A stretch of DNA of 23,340 nucleotides, taken from positions 1-23,340 of IMG/VR virus record IMGVR_UViG_3300020457_001513. The stretch is one strand, 5' to 3'. Positions 1-8,180 of the stretch are shown here, one piece after another. A model generated the notes under the pieces. That model searched no databases. It worked only from the letters and a program-made list of their open reading frames with translations, and had not been told where the DNA came from. The DNA comes from a virus. Positions within the stretch are counted from its first letter, which is position 1. Every line of letters starts with the position of its first letter. The position numbers and the translations under genes are program-made.

Positions 1-1
1 A

Positions 2-292
2 CACGATCCAGAAGTAGTATTTGCTGTATGTGTATTTTCAGATGGACATTTAATTGACCATAAAGGTGCAGATAATATGTCCGATTGCTTGAAGACTAAA
101 AGAGAAGTTGAAAAACTTTGGAGAAATAGAGCAGAAGGTACAGATAGCGTAGAGATTAATGGTATCACGTATCAAATACACGGTGACTCATTAAACTTTA
201 TGTGTGATTTAGTTGACGCAGAAGTACATCATTACGAAGATGGTACTTGGGAAATAGTTAAGATACTAGGCAAACATAAAAAAGACGAGTAA
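2..292 (+). CDS. Conserved hypothetical protein, 5' end outside the window
   Basis: The reading frame is open from the first bases of the window through an in-frame ATG at 77 to the stop at 290-292, so the gene very probably starts upstream and only the last 96 residues are seen. The visible part is acidic and soluble, with no membrane segment or cysteine motif, and ends in a Lys-rich tail (KHKKDE). An internal start at 77 would give 71 residues, but the upstream codons read like continuous protein, so I prefer a partial gene. It ends 3 bases before the tape-measure-like gene and is probably cotranscribed with it. I do not recognise the family; its position suggests a tail or baseplate accessory role, which is inference only. 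Confidence 0.6.
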   Translation, partial: HDPEVVFAVCVFSDGHLIDHKGADNMSDCLKTKREVEKLWRNRAEGTDSVEINGITYQIHGDSLNFMCDLVDAEVHHYEDGTWEIVKILGKHKKDE

Positions 293-295
293 TAA

Positions 296-2095
296 ATGGC
301 AATAGAGAGAGTACAAACACCTAGAGGTGAGCGAACTAGAGATACCGAAACAGGTAGGTTCGTTTCTAACTCAATAAAAGAATTTGCAGATAAGGTTGTA
401 GATGGCCAAAAAGCTGCAGCTGATTCCATAAAAGGTGTTGTTCAAACACTTCAACAAAAAGTAGGCGGGGCTATAGTACCATTTGCTTCAGGTACAACTG
501 AAGCATTTGCTAACGAAAGAACTGACCCTCAAGGTGTTATGGCTATGTCAATGGGAGACCATTTAGTAGAACTTGGTGATAGAATAGTAGATGAACTTTA
601 CAATATGGGTATGTTTTTAGGTCAATCTATACAAGACGCAGCTACACAAATTGTTGATGGTGTATCAAGTGTTTTTGGACAATTGTTAGATTATGAGAAA
701 GATAAAGATAGAATGGCAAAAGACCAAAGCTCAGAATTATTAAAAGAAGGTATTGGTTCTGGTTCTGGTGGAGATGAATTTACAGATGAAGGTCCAAAAA
801 TGAAAGCAGACGGTTTTTGGAAAGGTCTGATGGCAGGTGTAATAGCATTAAAGGCAGCGATGTTGGCAAGATTGGCACCAATAATTAAATTTTTTGGTAA
901 AACAGGACCTTTTGGTAAGATATTAGCAAGATTAGGAGTTTTAGGTGCATTATTAGGAAGATTTGGTCCATTAGGTTTATTAATAACGGCTATTATGCTT
1001 ATTATGCATTATGCAGACGATTTAAAAGAAGCATTGGCTCCTGTAATAGACGCAATCAAAGTAGTAATAGAAGAATTAAAACCTATATTAGCCGCCTTAA
1101 TGGTGGTAGGAGACCTTATGATAAAGTCAGGTATTGCTATTATAGGTGCAGCTTTAGAAATTGCATTTTTAACATTGGCAGAAAGTTTAAAAGCATTTAA
1201 AGATGTAATAGTAGGTCTTGGTAAGATAGCAAAAGGTATATTTACACTTAATCCTGATTTAATTAAAGAAGGTTTTGAGCAGATAGTAGGTGCATTTAGA
1301 GAATGGTGGAAGGCCGTCACCAAAATTGTAATAGATACATTTACTAAATTAGGTGATAAATTAGGAGAGATATTTGGTATAGAAGACTTTAATGAAAAAG
1401 TAATGGAAATAGCTGGTAATGTTTTTGGTCCATTATGGATTTCACTTCAAGCTATTGTAGACAATATTAAGGCCATATTTAATGGTGAAGAAGTGTTAGA
1501 AAATCTTAAAGGTTTAGTATTTAATTTAACCGATGTTATATTGTGGCCAATTAATCAAGCAATTATTTTGATTGGTAAAATGTTTGGTTGGGATGGAACA
1601 TATGACGGCGAACCTTTTAGTATACAATCTTGGATTTCTGGTAAAGTAAGAGAAATATGGGAAGGAATAAAAAGTTTCTTCTCTTTTGATTTACCAGAAA
1701 TGCCTAAATTTAGATTACCTAGTTTTGCAGAAGTATGGGACAAAATGGTGGCAGCTGTATTACCAGAACCAGATGGTTGGTTTGGAAGTTGGTTCTATAA
1801 GTTTTTCCCTGGTTTAAAAACAGCGGCTTCGGATGCTGTATCATCAACTAACGTAGCAAAATCATATGATAGTATTGTAGAACAAACAAGTGGTGATACG
1901 GTTTCAAATAATGTTGATAATTCTAAAGTTAGTAAATTGGCAAAAACTGAATTAGAAGATAATAGTTTCAATCTTATAAACAGCAATTCAGGCAATATGA
2001 TGACTAACAATAAATCAGATAGCAATACTATAATGGCAGTTAATTTGAAAAAAGAGAAATATCACGTTGATCCTTGGGGAGAAACAGCCGCATAA
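296..2095 (+). CDS. Tape-measure-like tail protein (gp29-position)
   Basis: A 599-residue protein. Seen: a hydrophilic N-terminus (about 1-170), a long central stretch (about 175-420) of Ala/Leu/Ile/Gly-rich amphipathic and hydrophobic helices with several membrane-like segments, and a Ser/Asn-rich C-terminus. Known: tail tape-measure proteins have this build and set tail-tube length; T4 gp29 has a similar length (about 590 residues) and lies just before gp48 in T4. Here a gp48-like gene follows two genes later. I therefore infer a tape-measure or other internal tail protein that would sit in the tube and reach the host membrane. No catalytic motif is seen. It shares one base with the next gene (TAATG). 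Alternative: another internal virion protein. The assignment rests on composition and position, not on a recognised signature. Confidence 0.5.
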   Translation: MAIERVQTPRGERTRDTETGRFVSNSIKEFADKVVDGQKAAADSIKGVVQTLQQKVGGAIVPFASGTTEAFANERTDPQGVMAMSMGDHLVELGDRIVDELYNMGMFLGQSIQDAATQIVDGVSSVFGQLLDYEKDKDRMAKDQSSELLKEGIGSGSGGDEFTDEGPKMKADGFWKGLMAGVIALKAAMLARLAPIIKFFGKTGPFGKILARLGVLGALLGRFGPLGLLITAIMLIMHYADDLKEALAPVIDAIKVVIEELKPILAALMVVGDLMIKSGIAIIGAALEIAFLTLAESLKAFKDVIVGLGKIAKGIFTLNPDLIKEGFEQIVGAFREWWKAVTKIVIDTFTKLGDKLGEIFGIEDFNEKVMEIAGNVFGPLWISLQAIVDNIKAIFNGEEVLENLKGLVFNLTDVILWPINQAIILIGKMFGWDGTYDGEPFSIQSWISGKVREIWEGIKSFFSFDLPEMPKFRLPSFAEVWDKMVAAVLPEPDGWFGSWFYKFFPGLKTAASDAVSSTNVAKSYDSIVEQTSGDTVSNNVDNSKVSKLAKTELEDNSFNLINSNSGNMMTNNKSDSNTIMAVNLKKEKYHVDPWGETAA

Positions 2096-2403
2096 TGTTA
2101 ACAATATTAGAAAAAGCAAAAAGCAGATTAAAACATTTAACATTAGCAAATGGTAAGAAATTTGTTAGACTATCTGTTAAAGGTGGTGGTTGTGCTGGTT
2201 TTGGTTATGATTGGTCATTTGAAAATGACAAAAATGAGAAAGACATACTCATAGATGATTTATTACTAGTGGATCAAATATATGAAATGTATATAATGGG
2301 TATGCAATTAGATTATAAAGATGATGTATTTGGTGCTAATTTTGTATTTAATAATCCTAATGCCAAATCCTCTTGTGGTTGTGGCACATCCTTTTCTATT
2401 TAA
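2095..2403 (+). CDS. A-type iron-sulfur carrier protein (HesB/IscA/ErpA-like)
   Basis: A 102-residue protein starting at the ATG that overlaps the previous stop (TAATG). An upstream in-frame ATG at 2074 is inside the preceding gene and would add seven residues not typical of the family. The three cysteines that define A-type carriers are present: C33 in GGGCAGFGY and C94/C96 in SSCGCGTSF at the extreme C-terminus. Family members hold or pass [2Fe-2S]/[4Fe-4S] clusters to apo-enzymes in the cytoplasm. HesB-like genes are known from marine T4-like phages. Its last 8 bases overlap, tail to tail, the end of gp4 on the other strand. In this window it could supply clusters to the cysteine-rich U32-like protein encoded at 10257; that link is inference. 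Confidence 0.88.
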   Translation: MLTILEKAKSRLKHLTLANGKKFVRLSVKGGGCAGFGYDWSFENDKNEKDILIDDLLLVDQIYEMYIMGMQLDYKDDVFGANFVFNNPNAKSSCGCGTSFSI

Positions 2404-2827
2404 AGCCTAATTGTTTTTCAGTAATTAATTTAAATTGCATATTATTTTTATTACAATATGCTTTTGCAGCTGACCATTTGGCTTTGTTTTTGATATAGTT
2501 AAATGATTCACGCATAAATGATTTAGTTTTGCGTTTAGGTGTTTTAGGTCTAACTATTTGTCTTGATGGTTTAATTTCTATCATATACTTTGAATTGTTA
2601 ATTGTCTTGATAACAAAATCTGGAAAGTATCTATGAAATTTCTTGTCAATAGGATTATAATATCTGATAGGCAATTCTTCACTTGCCCAATGTAATATAT
2701 CAGGATTTAGGTCGCAATAACGCATAAACCTACGCTCTAATAATGACCTGTATACAATCATATTAGGATCACCAACATACTTTTTTGGGTGTTCTGGTTT
2801 GTATATTCCTTTATAACTCTTCTTCAT
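2396..2827 (-). CDS. 4: Head completion nuclease-like protein gp4
   Basis: A 143-residue protein on the minus strand. It matches T4 gp4 along its length: start KSYKGIYKPEHPKKYVGDP, then IVYRSLLERRF, then FHRYFPDFVIK, then YMIEIKP. These hold a PD-(D/E)XK (TnsA-type) arrangement: E31, D70, and E84-x-K86. In T4, gp4 is needed to finish packaged heads before tails attach. The C-terminal third is rich in Lys/Arg, fitting DNA contact. It is the only head-assembly gene here and is embedded, in reverse orientation, between a tail gene block and gp48. It overlaps the Fe-S carrier gene by 8 bases at the 3' end. No TATAAATA late promoter is seen upstream on the minus strand, which is odd for a late protein. 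Confidence 0.85.
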   Translation of the reverse strand: MKKSYKGIYKPEHPKKYVGDPNMIVYRSLLERRFMRYCDLNPDILHWASEELPIRYYNPIDKKFHRYFPDFVIKTINNSKYMIEIKPSRQIVRPKTPKRKTKSFMRESFNYIKNKAKWSAAKAYCNKNNMQFKLITEKQLGFK

Positions 2828-2844
2828 AATTTGCTTCTAAACCA

Positions 2845-2852
2845 TATAAATA
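2845..2852 (+). promoter_or_regulatory. T4-type late promoter
   Basis: An exact TATAAATA followed by GTA, 27 bases before the gp48-like ATG. An AGGA at 2865-2868 can serve as ribosome binding site. It lies in the 52-base gap between the divergent gp4 and gp48-like genes and would start the 48-53-27-5 baseplate hub operon. Confidence 0.75.
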
Positions 2853-2879
2853 GTAATAACATATAGGAATATTTAGTCA

Positions 2880-4019
2880 ATGGGATTTAAACCTTTTAAA
2901 AGTTTAGTAAAAAATTTAGCTACACCGTTCTTGAATAATGCAATAAACAACGCTGTTTCAAGCTTTACTAGTGGTGTAAGTGGTTCACAAGCAAAAGTGG
3001 CAGCTCAATTATTAAAGAAATCGCCATTTGAGGTTGCAGATAGCGAACAAGAAGGATTGAAAAGAGATCCATTAGCATTTTCACACGTACAATATCCATT
3101 AGATTTAGGTTCAGCAGAATACGGACACTATATACTGTTCTATACATTTGCCAATAATTTTTCAAGAGCAGGTAATAAGGATATGGCAGTATCACAAAAA
3201 TTAGGATTTACTACTGACCAAGGAGATGGTGAGGATAATGTATTGGATAATATTAAAAGTTTAAGAGGTGGTAATACTCAAAGAGGTGTTAAAATGGATA
3301 ATTCCATTTATGCAGAATTACCTACACACTCTACTATGACAAGTGCCATTGCATTATATATGCCACCAGGAACTAGTGTATCTTATACCAATACATATGA
3401 AAATGAAGCAGCAGAATTATCTGGTGATGTTGTAAAAACAATAGGAAAAATGAATGCTTCAGCTGAAACAGAAGGAAAAGTTAAAGCAGTTATTGCTGGT
3501 GTTACCGCTGGTTTAGGACAATATGGTAAGAACATTTTAGGAGAGGCAGTATCTATGATAGGTGCTGGTGATCCAGCTAAAGTTGCTACAAAAGCATTTG
3601 GTATGGCAGTTAATCCTAACCAAGAACAATTTTATGTAGGACCAAATTTTAGAAACTTTAATTATACATTTGACTTTTGGCCTAGAAGTAAAGAAGAATT
3701 AAAAGCAGTAGAAGATATTATATTTTTATTCAAATATCACTCACATCCAGATTTAGATTTCAATAAAGCAGGTGGTCGTTTATTTACAACTCCTAGTGAA
3801 TTTGAAATCCAATATGCTCATTTAGAAAAAGCTAACCAACACTTAAATAAAATATCAAGATGTGTATGTACAGGTGTTGATGTAGGATATGGACCAGAAA
3901 ATCAATATAGTACATTTAAACCTGATTCAAAAGGTGCAGCTCCAGTAACCTATTCATTGTCATTGAAATTTACTGAACTAGAAATAATGACTAAAGATAA
4001 AATTTATAGAGGATTTTAA
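2880..4019 (+). CDS. 48: Baseplate tail-tube cap protein (gp48-like)
   Basis: A 379-residue protein. The N-terminal part is Ala/Ser-rich. Around residues 255-285 it has the NYTFDFWPRSKEEL type motif, which corresponds to the FTWDLTPRS segment of T4 gp48, and it ends like gp48 (LSLKFTELEIMTKDK...RGF). In T4, gp48 and its relative gp54 sit on the hub and start tail-tube assembly. The gene is first in the operon after a late promoter and overlaps the gp53 start by one base (TAATG), so it belongs to the baseplate block. A gp54-type identity is the main alternative, since gp48 and gp54 are related and only one such gene is seen here. Confidence 0.68.
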   Translation: MGFKPFKSLVKNLATPFLNNAINNAVSSFTSGVSGSQAKVAAQLLKKSPFEVADSEQEGLKRDPLAFSHVQYPLDLGSAEYGHYILFYTFANNFSRAGNKDMAVSQKLGFTTDQGDGEDNVLDNIKSLRGGNTQRGVKMDNSIYAELPTHSTMTSAIALYMPPGTSVSYTNTYENEAAELSGDVVKTIGKMNASAETEGKVKAVIAGVTAGLGQYGKNILGEAVSMIGAGDPAKVATKAFGMAVNPNQEQFYVGPNFRNFNYTFDFWPRSKEELKAVEDIIFLFKYHSHPDLDFNKAGGRLFTTPSEFEIQYAHLEKANQHLNKISRCVCTGVDVGYGPENQYSTFKPDSKGAAPVTYSLSLKFTELEIMTKDKIYRGF

Positions 4020-4558
4020 TGTCTGCTTATTTTCAACAATTTCCTAAAATGTTATATGACCTTAAAGGTAATGACAATTTTAAATTAGTTCCAGATATAT
4101 TTCGTAGAATAAAAGTAAGGTCTAAAATGAAAGATAATTTATCTATGTTGGATAAATTTGATATAGATAGTGGAGATAGTCCTGAATCAGTTGCATATAA
4201 AGTATATGGTAATACAGATTATTTTTGGGTAATTTGTTTATTGAATAATATTGTAAACAGATTTTATGATTGGCCTTTAGATGAGTACTCATTCCAAAAA
4301 TACATTAGTGAAAAATATACAAATCCTGACGCAATACATCATTATGAGAAACCACAATCTAGTGGTGAAACAGAAAGTCAAGGTCCTGGAGACTATTCTC
4401 ATATGATTGAGGTTAATAGTACTGTTGTTGGAGCACAAGCAGTTTCAAATGCTGAATATGAGAGAAGAATCCAAGATGAGAAAAGACAAATACAAATATT
4501 ACAGCCTCAATATCTATCAGCATTCGTTTCAGAATTTAGAAAGTTGATTAGAAAATAA
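4019..4558 (+). CDS. 53: Baseplate wedge protein gp53
   Basis: A 179-residue protein. The N-terminal half carries the gp53 signature: a PDIFRRIKVR segment (cf. MTDIFRNYK in T4), then SPESVAYKVYGN (51-65) and YFWVICLLNN (66-77), parallel to PEELANAIYGNPQLYWVLLMCND in T4 gp53, a LysM-like fold that clamps neighbouring wedges. The C-terminal region is charged and probably helical and ends in basic residues. T4 gp53 is of similar length (about 196). It follows the gp48-like gene with a one-base overlap and lies 4 bases before the hub gene, in an order close to other T4-like phages. Confidence 0.88.
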   Translation: MSAYFQQFPKMLYDLKGNDNFKLVPDIFRRIKVRSKMKDNLSMLDKFDIDSGDSPESVAYKVYGNTDYFWVICLLNNIVNRFYDWPLDEYSFQKYISEKYTNPDAIHHYEKPQSSGETESQGPGDYSHMIEVNSTVVGAQAVSNAEYERRIQDEKRQIQILQPQYLSAFVSEFRKLIRK

Positions 4559-4562
4559 TGAT

Positions 4563-6047
4563 ATGTCAAATCCACACCAAATAACACAAGCTGGTGAATA
4601 CCAGATAGACACAGCAGAAATAATATCTTACAGAATACACGGAGAAGAAAATGAACCGTATAGAATGGATATTAGAGGTATCATATTAACAATAGAAGTT
4701 ATAGAAGATATATTTTCTCCTACTATTATGGGTACTATAACTGTATACGATACCCAAGATGTTAGAACGGTATTACCTATTACAGGAATGGAGAAATTGA
4801 ATTTAAAATTTAGCACACCAGGAACTCCTGGTATAAATGCAATAGAAGGTGATGGTTATCCATTTCAAATACATAAAATAGAAGAGGTTAGAGTAGATGA
4901 AAAGAATCCAAAAGGTCAAGCATACATAATACATTTTTGCTCTGTTGAAGCATATACAAATGGAATAACTAGAGTATTCAGCGCTTTTGATAAACCATTA
5001 GAGACCAATGTTAATACAATATTAAGACAAAAGTATCAAGGATTGGATACTAAAAAACCATTATACTATGAACCAAGTAGAACAAATACAAAATATGTTT
5101 GTCCTTCATTAAAACCATTTTCAGCAATACGCCAAATGGCAAAGTATACACAATCAGCGTTATACGACAACGCAGGATACTTATTCTATGAAACACACCA
5201 AGGATATTTTTTAAGAAGTTTTGAATCAATGATGGCAATGGGTGGTGCAATTGCCAGACCAGAGAAATGGCATTACAAATATCAAGTGGCCAATGTTAGA
5301 CCACAAAATCAAGATGTAAGACCAGTTAGATTTGATATGAGAAGTGTTATTAAATATGATTTTACAAATCCTGTTAGTGTATTGGAAGGTATTAATGCTG
5401 GTCAATTTGCAAGCCTATTAATAACCCACGATGCTTTTTATAAGAAATACAAATATCATAATTACAATTACAAAGAACAATTTGGTAAGCATTTTCATAC
5501 TGAACACGATAATGGAAAAAGACCAAAAGATAAAATGGTAATACCTGAATATAAAATAGATGGATTAAGAGCATTATACGAAACTCCTGGTTCTAAACAT
5601 ATGTTGAAATCAGAAACAAGTAAAAAACACAATCAGTTTGAATCAGCAGATCCAGCAAGTAATTTTAATTTACAGCATAAGATATCACAAATAGCGACAA
5701 TCAAGAATAGAAATTTAGACCTATTAGTATTTGGTAATAGTTTATTATTACCAGGAGATATTATTAGATTTGATGTACCTATGATGACACCTTTAGGTCA
5801 CAATAAGAAACAAGAAATGAATCCATACGATAGTGGAAGATATCTAATAACTAGAGTAAAACACCTAATATCAACTTCTTCTGGAAGGTATGAGCAAGTA
5901 CTTAATTGCTTTAAGGACAGCGTCCAGACCCCTTATCCGAAGGAGAAAGACTATATATCCACGCAAGATAAGAAAGGAAAGAACTCTAATATATACGAAG
6001 AAGATAAGACTATATTGTCTACAGGTGGATTATTGGAGATGATGTAA
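4563..6047 (+). CDS. Baseplate hub protein (gp27-like)
   Basis: A 494-residue protein. The N-terminal part (about 1-130) reads as a beta-rich domain with the segment IEVIEDIFSPTIMGTITVYD, common in hub proteins of the gp27/gpP type. The middle part has VSVLEGINAGQFASLLITHDAFYKKY (about 275-300), and towards the end LLPGDIIRFDVPMM and SGRYLITRVKHLIS (about 400-440), which are typical of the hub ring domain that carries the spike. Gene order (53, this gene, small gene, gp5) places it where the spike-holding hub should be. It is longer than T4 gp27 (391 residues). Its last roughly 150 bases change in codon style toward that of the next two genes. Function is inferred from motif style and position. 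Confidence 0.62.
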   Translation: MSNPHQITQAGEYQIDTAEIISYRIHGEENEPYRMDIRGIILTIEVIEDIFSPTIMGTITVYDTQDVRTVLPITGMEKLNLKFSTPGTPGINAIEGDGYPFQIHKIEEVRVDEKNPKGQAYIIHFCSVEAYTNGITRVFSAFDKPLETNVNTILRQKYQGLDTKKPLYYEPSRTNTKYVCPSLKPFSAIRQMAKYTQSALYDNAGYLFYETHQGYFLRSFESMMAMGGAIARPEKWHYKYQVANVRPQNQDVRPVRFDMRSVIKYDFTNPVSVLEGINAGQFASLLITHDAFYKKYKYHNYNYKEQFGKHFHTEHDNGKRPKDKMVIPEYKIDGLRALYETPGSKHMLKSETSKKHNQFESADPASNFNLQHKISQIATIKNRNLDLLVFGNSLLLPGDIIRFDVPMMTPLGHNKKQEMNPYDSGRYLITRVKHLISTSSGRYEQVLNCFKDSVQTPYPKEKDYISTQDKKGKNSNIYEEDKTILSTGGLLEMM

Positions 6048-6048
6048 T

Positions 6049-6474
6049 ATGATTAAACTTGCAGACTTTCCGAGAGACTCGAAAATTTTTAGAGATTCGC
6101 CGTTTCCAGAGGCTAGGCGTGTAAGACTATATCAGCTGGCCATAATAGAACATATGACAGATAGATACAATATGATAGAGAGAACATTTAGAGAACATCT
6201 ATGGTATTCGCTTGACTTTGTGAGAGAACTAGATTATATCAGAGCAATACTGAAACAATCAAAGTCTATACGCCAGCATATCTATGGTGTCCAATGTAGT
6301 CTCCGAGATTTAACAGACTTACGCAAAGTCAGCGCAAAGGTACGCAATGGGGGCCTGCGTAGTCGCCATTACACGCAATCTATTTTAGACGAGGTGCGTA
6401 AAGGTATTCTAAATAGTTTCGTAATGCGTATATGCGGCTTTTTAAAAGAAAACAAATATAGGAATTTTTTATGA
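6049..6474 (+). CDS. Conserved hypothetical protein in baseplate hub operon
   Basis: A 141-residue, Arg-rich and mainly helical protein with no membrane segment and only two cysteines. It starts one base after the hub gene and overlaps gp5 by 4 bases (ATGA), so translation is coupled to the spike gene. I do not recognise its family. The size and position (between hub and spike) would suit a hub assembly factor, comparable to the small T4 hub genes such as 26 or 51, but I see no specific similarity. Its codon use is unlike most of the window: many CGC/CGT arginine codons and GGCC tetranucleotides in place of AGA and AT-rich codons. Confidence 0.72.
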   Translation: MIKLADFPRDSKIFRDSPFPEARRVRLYQLAIIEHMTDRYNMIERTFREHLWYSLDFVRELDYIRAILKQSKSIRQHIYGVQCSLRDLTDLRKVSAKVRNGGLRSRHYTQSILDEVRKGILNSFVMRICGFLKENKYRNFL

Positions 6475-7550
6475 AAGACAATAACTTTTTAGGACGGAAT
6501 GATTTTATCTGGTTCTCTGGCGTAGTAGAAGATAGAAAAGATCCACAGAAAACTGGCCGTGTGCGAGTACGTTGTCTTGGCCATCATACGCAAGGTACTA
6601 GTGAGTTGCCAACGGAAGATTTACCTTGGGCGCAAGTTATTATGCCATCTACATCGCCAGGCGTAAGCGGACTAGGCCAGTCGCCAAGCTTTTTGGTTGA
6701 AGGGGCCTGGGTCTTTGGATATTTTAGAGATGGTGATAGTTGCCAAGAGCCAGTTGTAATTGGCAGTATGCCTGGCCATCCAATGGATTATTCTATAGAT
6801 TTTTTAGGTTTCAATGATCCAAATGGTATCTATCCTAAATACAAAAATGAGCCAGATGTAAATAGACTGGCGATTAACAATCCTGACTTGCCTCACGGTT
6901 CGTTAACTTTGCGTAAAGCAGTACGTAAAACAAATATACCGACAGCAGACTTTAACGCATTAAAGGCCGCTGATGATTCTGATATATTTGCCTCCGATGG
7001 CGACCAATGGTCCCAGCCAGAAATTCCATATGGCACAATCTATCCATATAATCACGTATACGAAAGTGAAAGCGGCCACCTTATGGAGTATGATGATACA
7101 CTAGACAATGAGAGAATATATCAGGCGCATAAAACTGGAACGTCTTATGAAATATCTCCTGATGGTACAAAAACTGAAATAATCAAAGGCGACCATTATA
7201 ACATAACATTAGGTAAGAGTCAAGCCGCAATAGAAGGCCAGTCAGATATATCAATAGACGGCCGCCATAAAGTCTATATCAATAAAAGCGGATCGGCCAA
7301 TAACCATTACGATATACAAATAGGTCCGAATTCAAATATTAATATACAAGTAGATAAAGGTAATATTAATCTGGTCACCGTAGAAGGCAATATCAATATA
7401 AACAGCGGTGGCGATTATAATTTAAAAGTGGCTGGTAATTATACAAGTAAAATACTTGGTAATAAAACAGAAACTATTGAAGGTACTAAAACAAGTAATA
7501 CTACTTCATCGGTAATTCATAGAGGTTCTACAATAGACCTTAACCCATAA
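6471..7550 (+). CDS. 5: Baseplate spike protein gp5, without lysozyme domain
   Basis: A 359-residue protein. Residues 11-115 form the gp5 OB-fold: FSGVVEDRKDPQKTGRVRVR, then ELPTEDLPWAQV, then an FxDPNGxYP segment near 114-122, all matching T4 gp5. Residues 195-230 (HVYESESGHLMEYDDT...ERIYQAHKTGTSYEISPDG) match the junction into the T4 triple-stranded beta-helix. Residues 235-359 are the helix itself, rich in short repeats such as VEGNINI and VAGNYTSKI. The lysozyme domain that T4 has between OB-fold and helix (about 165 residues) is replaced by a roughly 75-residue linker, so this spike is a needle without peptidoglycan hydrolase. The PAAR tip protein is encoded separately at 13743. Base composition is richer in GGCC and CG than in the neighbouring genes. 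Confidence 0.92.
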   Translation: MKDNNFLGRNDFIWFSGVVEDRKDPQKTGRVRVRCLGHHTQGTSELPTEDLPWAQVIMPSTSPGVSGLGQSPSFLVEGAWVFGYFRDGDSCQEPVVIGSMPGHPMDYSIDFLGFNDPNGIYPKYKNEPDVNRLAINNPDLPHGSLTLRKAVRKTNIPTADFNALKAADDSDIFASDGDQWSQPEIPYGTIYPYNHVYESESGHLMEYDDTLDNERIYQAHKTGTSYEISPDGTKTEIIKGDHYNITLGKSQAAIEGQSDISIDGRHKVYINKSGSANNHYDIQIGPNSNINIQVDKGNINLVTVEGNININSGGDYNLKVAGNYTSKILGNKTETIEGTKTSNTTSSVIHRGSTIDLNP

Positions 7551-7734
7551 TCCTCCAAGTCGCCATATGGCTGCCTGACAGAAAAGGGCTATTGTTTAAC
7601 TCATAAAAAAATTTAATCTATAAATGCAATAACAATCATTAGATATATCCTTAAATCATTATTTAATTTTTTCCTAGGAAATCCGCCGACTATAAAAAGC
7701 CTCTCCAAAGTTGTTTCCAATAAATAGTATTATA
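7551..7734 (+). other. Intergenic gap between gp5 and the accessory island
   Basis: These 184 bases hold no convincing gene. They include a 10-base palindrome GCCATATGGC (7562-7571), a near late-promoter TATAAATG (7619-7626), a 12-base palindrome TTTCCTAGGAAA (7670-7681) and the AATAAATA element listed separately. No hairpin with a U-tract is clear, so I do not call a terminator. It marks the left edge of the accessory island. Confidence 0.5.
7719..7726 (+). promoter_or_regulatory. Late promoter variant close to a start codon
   Basis: AATAAATA followed by GTA, with only 8 bases between it and the ATG at 7735. It shares ATAAATAGTA with the elements at 2845, 8586, 11931 and 18952. With T4-like spacing, transcription would start within a few bases of the ATG. 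Confidence 0.5.
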
Positions 7735-8097
7735 ATGGCTATTTCAAGAAAAGATTACGAAGACTTAAAAGAGTATTGGGACTTTCAGCGTCTTATAGAA
7801 TATAACAAAGAGAAAGTACAACTTATGGTTAAGAGAACAGTAGGTCGTGTTTACAATGAATTTGGTATGATGTCGGAAGATGAGTTATTTAATGGTATAT
7901 GGTCTAAACTTCCACAAGACGCATATGAACAACCTACTACAGATTGGATTCCACAAAACGAATCTTACAGATTTGAATGGGAACCTGAACCTGGTCCTGC
8001 TCGTATAGAATATAAGAATCCTTATAGTGGTAAGTCTGGTCGTAAAGTAGTCTTACGTGCAAAGGAGAAATTAGACGATAATATAGATGACATTTAA
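7735..8097 (+). CDS. Hypothetical protein, acidic C-terminus
   Basis: A 120-residue soluble protein (start MAISRKDYEDL). I chose the ATG at 7735; a TTG at 7711 would place the promoter-like AATAAATA inside the coding sequence. The N-terminal part is helical and charged, the middle is rich in Trp/Pro/Glu (EWEPEPGP), and the end is acidic (DDNIDDI). No catalytic motif is seen and I do not recognise it. The next small gene starts 11 bases before its end. No Shine-Dalgarno sequence is apparent, which fits a leaderless message from the nearby promoter. Confidence 0.7.
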   Translation: MAISRKDYEDLKEYWDFQRLIEYNKEKVQLMVKRTVGRVYNEFGMMSEDELFNGIWSKLPQDAYEQPTTDWIPQNESYRFEWEPEPGPARIEYKNPYSGKSGRKVVLRAKEKLDDNIDDI

Positions 8098-8179
8098 AGA
8101 GTTAATATTAATGTTTGTTATATTGTTTCTTATATCAACAGCGTTAGGTTATTATCACGGAAACTTATGGTTTATGTAA
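8087..8179 (+). CDS. 30-residue single-span membrane peptide
   Basis: ATG at 8087 inside the end of the previous gene, reading MTFKELILMFVILFLISTALG and then a short polar tail to TAA at 8177-8179. It is almost all one hydrophobic helix (about residues 5-21). GGAG at 8064-8067 is too far upstream to be a normal binding site. The next gene begins one base after its stop. The tight packing suggests a real gene, but the length makes this a tentative call. Function unknown. Confidence 0.45.
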   Translation: MTFKELILMFVILFLISTALGYYHGNLWFM

Positions 8180-8180
8180 T

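Noticed and set aside
1009-1323. Minus-strand open frame of 104 codons opposite the tape-measure-like gene
   Set aside because: It is the mirror of a strongly supported coding sequence, has no ribosome binding site and its composition follows from the other strand.
7562-7681. Palindromes GCCATATGGC and TTTCCTAGGAAA as terminator or attachment site
   Set aside because: They are loopless, short and not repeated elsewhere in the window; no integrase gene is seen.
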